DNA from: an uncultured Clostridium sp.
GTDB taxonomy: Bacteria > Bacillota > Clostridia > Lachnospirales > Lachnospiraceae
Direction: 5' to 3'
Length of the DNA: 17,341 nt
NCBI GenBank assembly: GCA_900543885.1
Contig: UQTA01000066.1
Coordinates: 1-17,341 of the forward strand
The position numbers and the translations under genes were made by a program. Below, piece after piece: positions 14,488-17,341 of the stretch. The notes beneath the pieces were generated by a model that was given only the letters and a program-made list of their open reading frames with translations, had not been told where the DNA came from and made no database searches. How positions within the stretch are numbered: the stretch's first letter is position 1; each line of letters starts with the position of its first letter.

Positions 14488-15846
14488 ATGGAACATAAGT
14501 CTTTTTCAGATCACTTAAGGGAGTATTTAAAAGAAAATGAAAGTAAACTTATAGAAGGATTATCAGAGATTGTAGCTCAGCCTAGTGTAAGCAGTACTGG
14601 TGAAGGAGTATCTAAATGCTGTGAACTAATAGTGAAAAAGATGAAAGCAATTGGCATGGACGTACAGACTTATCCAATCGAGCCACATTCAGTGATTATT
14701 GGAAAAATTGGAGCAGATCCTTCTAAAAAGACAGTTTTGATATATGCTCATTATGATGTACAACCTCAGGGTGACCTTACTCAGTGGAGAACACCGCCAT
14801 TTGAGCCAACAATTATAGAAGGGGTAATGTACGGACGTGGAACAGCAGACAATAAGGGACCATTAATGGCTCATTTAAATGCAATTGAATTTTGGCTGAA
14901 AGAATATGGGGAATTGCCTGTTAATATTAAAACCATTTTTGAGGGTTCAGAAGAAAGTAATAGTGAAGGATTGCCAGAATTTCTTCGCTCACATAAAGAA
15001 TTATTAAAAGCTGATATGGTATATTTTAGCGATGGATCTAAAAACCATAATGACCAGCCGATTATTGCTCTTGGTGTAAAGGGAATGCTATATGTAGAAT
15101 TAGTGTTGACAACTATGACCAGAAATGTGCATTCCCAATATGCACCTGTTTTGCCGAGTGCAGCATGGCAAATGGTTCAGCTATTAAATAAATTAAAGAC
15201 AGAGGATGGTACTGTCCATATCCCAGGCTTTTATGATGATGTTGTACAGCCGACAGAAATTGAAAAAGCTATATACGATAAATTGCCGGACGTGAGAGAA
15301 AATCTATTTAGAAGTTATGGAGCCTATCCAATCTATCCGGCAGATAAGGGCTATTATATACAATTAAATGGAACCCCAAGCTTTAATATATCGGGAATCA
15401 GTTCTGGATATACAGGAAGCGGAACAGCAACAGTTCTTACATCAAAGGCAATTGCAAAAATTGATATGCGTCTTGTAGCTGCCCAGGATGGCAATAAAAT
15501 ATTGGATAATCTGAAACGATATATTAAAAAATTAGGATATGATAATGTAGAAGTCATTTGTCATGGAATTACAGAGCCTGCCAAAACACCGGTTGATACT
15601 CCGTATCTGCTTCCGGTGGAGAAAGCGACCCAGAATGTATTTGGTCCGTACATGGTATATCCTAATCGGCCATCAACGGCACCGGATTATTTGTGGACCA
15701 ATATTCTGGGGCTTCCTACGATCCAGGTGCGTTGGTGTGATGCTACTTCTGATAATCACGCACCAAATGAACATTTAACTTTATCCAATTATATCAAAGG
15801 GACTGAGCTTACAGCTACAGTTTTAAAAGAAATCAGTGAAATGTAA
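14488..15846 (+). CDS. M20-family metallo-dipeptidase, first of a tandem pair
   Basis: This is a 452-residue cytosolic zinc (or manganese) peptidase with no signal peptide. The family's metal and catalytic residues are all present: His88 and Asp90 in LIYAHYDVQP, bridging Asp121 in GTADNKGP, the Glu155-Glu156 pair in FEGSEES, Asp182 in VYFSDG, and His424 in SDNHAPNEH. The lid-domain His215 (RNVHSQYAP) is also present, as in CNDP-type dipeptidases. An open frame exists from ATG 14461, but AGGAGG (14475-14480) lies seven bases before ATG 14488. It is 12 bases upstream of a paralogue that aligns without gaps through about residue 220. It probably cleaves dipeptides or related N-acyl amino acids; specificity is not readable. 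No clear promoter lies directly in front of it. Confidence 0.93.
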   Translation: MEHKSFSDHLREYLKENESKLIEGLSEIVAQPSVSSTGEGVSKCCELIVKKMKAIGMDVQTYPIEPHSVIIGKIGADPSKKTVLIYAHYDVQPQGDLTQWRTPPFEPTIIEGVMYGRGTADNKGPLMAHLNAIEFWLKEYGELPVNIKTIFEGSEESNSEGLPEFLRSHKELLKADMVYFSDGSKNHNDQPIIALGVKGMLYVELVLTTMTRNVHSQYAPVLPSAAWQMVQLLNKLKTEDGTVHIPGFYDDVVQPTEIEKAIYDKLPDVRENLFRSYGAYPIYPADKGYYIQLNGTPSFNISGISSGYTGSGTATVLTSKAIAKIDMRLVAAQDGNKILDNLKRYIKKLGYDNVEVICHGITEPAKTPVDTPYLLPVEKATQNVFGPYMVYPNRPSTAPDYLWTNILGLPTIQVRWCDATSDNHAPNEHLTLSNYIKGTELTATVLKEISEM

Positions 15847-15858
15847 AAGAGGATGGAC

Positions 15859-17208
15859 ATGAAAAACAAAAAACTTTTATCAGATATTAAGGAATATCTA
15901 AAATATTATGAGAATCAGGTTTTGGAAGATTGGTATGAACTGATCCGTCATATAAGTGTTAGTGAAACAGGGGAAGGAATTGAAACTTGCTGTGACTGGA
16001 TCCAGAAAAAAATGGAAGAAATTGGAATTCAAGTGACAAAATATTCTGTAAAACCCGCTCCGGTCCTGGTAGGGAGGTTTGGCAATGATCCGGAAAAAAA
16101 GACAGTTCTGATCTATGCCCATTACGATGTGAAACCGGCTGGAGAACGAAAATTGTGGCATTCAGATCCGTTTGTTCCTACAGTACGTGATGGAAAAGTT
16201 TATGCAAGAGGAAGTGCTGATAATAAATCACCTTTAATGGCGCATTTAAAAGCTTTGGAATACTTTGTCAGAAAAAAAATGGAAGTTCCCGTAAATGTTA
16301 TTTTTGTATTTGAAGGGGATGAGGAATGCGGCAGTAGAGGATTGGAAGAATTTCTGGCAGAGCACAGGACGGAATTGGCAGCAGATCTGGTGTTTTTCAG
16401 CGATGGTCCAAAGGATCCTAGTGGATTGCCTATCATTGCGCTGGGAGCAAAGGGAGATTTGTCTGTTCATATTACAGTTGAAACGATGAATAGGAATGTT
16501 CATGCCCGTTATGCACCGGTACTGCCTTCCGCTGCGTGGCAGCTGGTGGAGATATTGGGAAAGTGCAGATCAAAAGATAAGATTCTGATACCTGGTTTTG
16601 AGGAAGGAATATTACCTTTTACAAAAAAAGAAATTGAGATCATGGATAAACTGCCGAAGTCAGAGGACAGTTTGAATACAATTTATGAGGCAAAGTCGTC
16701 TAATTATGGCGAGGACTTTTATCCAAGACTTTTAGGACAGCCTACATTTAATATTTGTTGGATCAAAACAGGAGCTAATGGGGTAGTTCCTGCAAAAGCG
16801 GAAGCATTGATCGATTGCCGTTTAGTACCAAATCAGGATCCTGAGAAGGTATTTCAATGTATCAAGAGGCACGTTGAGATGATGGGATATGATAATGTAA
16901 AAATTGAAAATGATGGTTATATCCCTTCTTCAAAAACAGATGTGAACACGCCGTATCTTCCGACTGTTGAAGAAATTTGTCGTGATATTTATGGTGAATA
17001 TGTAATCTACCCTTGCAGACCATCATCAGCCCCTGATTATTTGTGGACTAATGTTTTAAAGCTTCCGGCTATTCAGGTGCGATGGAGTGATGCTGATTCA
17101 GATAATCATGCGCCAAATGAACATTTATCCATTAAAGAGTATATGGATGGAATTGCGCTGACAGTGTGTGCGTTGCAGGCATTTTCTGAAATTAATGAAA
17201 AGGACTAA
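15859..17208 (+). CDS. M20-family metallo-dipeptidase, second of a tandem pair
   Basis: This 449-residue paralogue of the preceding gene has the same metal-site positions: His88 and Asp90, Asp121 (GSADNKSP), Glu155-Glu156 (FEGDEECGS), Asp182 (VFFSDG), His215 (RNVHARYAP) and His417 (SDNHAPNEH). Over residues 81-130 I count 32 of 50 identities with the first copy; the copies differ most in the central lid domain (about 235-310). Both appear catalytically intact, so they may have different substrates or form mixed dimers. Two ATG codons lie close together (15853 and 15859). I chose 15859 because AAGAGG (15847-15852) is six bases from it and touches the other. It is the last gene of the operon, and no U-tracted terminator follows before the repeats at 17231. 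Confidence 0.93.
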   Translation: MKNKKLLSDIKEYLKYYENQVLEDWYELIRHISVSETGEGIETCCDWIQKKMEEIGIQVTKYSVKPAPVLVGRFGNDPEKKTVLIYAHYDVKPAGERKLWHSDPFVPTVRDGKVYARGSADNKSPLMAHLKALEYFVRKKMEVPVNVIFVFEGDEECGSRGLEEFLAEHRTELAADLVFFSDGPKDPSGLPIIALGAKGDLSVHITVETMNRNVHARYAPVLPSAAWQLVEILGKCRSKDKILIPGFEEGILPFTKKEIEIMDKLPKSEDSLNTIYEAKSSNYGEDFYPRLLGQPTFNICWIKTGANGVVPAKAEALIDCRLVPNQDPEKVFQCIKRHVEMMGYDNVKIENDGYIPSSKTDVNTPYLPTVEEICRDIYGEYVIYPCRPSSAPDYLWTNVLKLPAIQVRWSDADSDNHAPNEHLSIKEYMDGIALTVCALQAFSEINEKD

Positions 17209-17230
17209 AGAAAATCGCTGACTTGAAAAA

Positions 17231-17265
17231 GTAAATTCCAGTGCAACGGTAAATTCCACCGTGCA
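17231..17265. repeat. Short direct and inverted repeats downstream of the dipeptidase genes (possible insertion-element end)
   Basis: GTAAATTCCA occurs twice (17231-17240 and 17249-17258), each followed by GTGCA (17241-17245 and 17261-17265), so two imperfect units lie side by side. Within them ACGGT (17246-17250) and ACCGT (17258-17262) form an inverted repeat. A longer-range 8-base direct repeat, GCTGACTT, occurs at 17217-17224 and 17329-17336, and TATAAT occurs at 17291-17296 and 17320-17325. Multiple short terminal repeats followed by a promoter resemble the end of an IS21-type element, but no transposase is in the window. A regulatory region for the next gene is the alternative. Confidence 0.4.
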
Positions 17266-17341
17266 TTAAAATTGCTTGATTTTATTGAATTATAATAGGC
17301 AAAATCTTGGGATAACTGCTATAATTAAGCTGACTTCTCAT

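Noticed and set aside
1..17341. CRISPR arrays, tRNA, rRNA or prophage genes
   Set aside because: No regularly spaced repeats, no cloverleaf or rRNA-like stretches and no phage structural or integrase genes were found by reading.

Overview
The window reads as chromosomal DNA of a low-to-moderate GC, Gram-positive anaerobic Clostridia, most likely Lachnospiraceae. Pointers are the DUF5721-type gene in front of rpoD, a CIRCE-type heat-shock operator, strong AGGAGG ribosome sites, sigma-A-type promoters, and a secreted protein with cell-wall-binding repeats. The taxonomic call is inference from gene content, not a database match.

Bases 1-5800 hold an efflux module. A TetR-family regulator (125-703) ends in its own terminator. 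A second, different TetR regulator (879-1496) is followed by a membrane fusion protein (1535-2671) and an RND permease (2675-5722). The last three are tightly spaced and look like one operon starting from a TATAAT promoter near 790. There is no outer-membrane channel gene, as expected for a monoderm.

Bases 5800-10100 hold housekeeping genes. A clear promoter (5806-5834) drives a DUF5721-like gene and the primary sigma factor rpoD. After a long terminator comes htpG (Hsp90), with a near-perfect CIRCE operator just upstream of a consensus promoter, implying HrcA control. Its roughly 100-base leader can fold into two hairpins.

Bases 10100-11700 hold a secreted protein made of two similar-looking domains separated by cell-wall-binding-type repeats. 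A bidirectional terminator separates it from the next, convergent gene.

Bases 11700-17210 form an apparent peptide-use cassette. A YfcC/DcuC-type transporter (minus strand) diverges from a LysR regulator, which is followed by two tandem paralogous M20 dipeptidases. The layout (LysR, paired M20 paralogues, ion-transporter-superfamily permease) resembles the abgR-abgAB-abgT logic of E. coli, though with different subfamilies. The shared transporter/LysR intergenic region carries a perfect 15-bp inverted repeat in the position expected of a LysR box. A tandem pair of terminators sits just before the first dipeptidase. The right edge (17217-17341) has short repeats that could be the end of an insertion element.

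I found no rRNA, tRNA, CRISPR array or complete mobile element. The best candidates for something undescribed are the LysR/YfcC/paired-M20 cassette and the duplicated-domain cell-wall protein.
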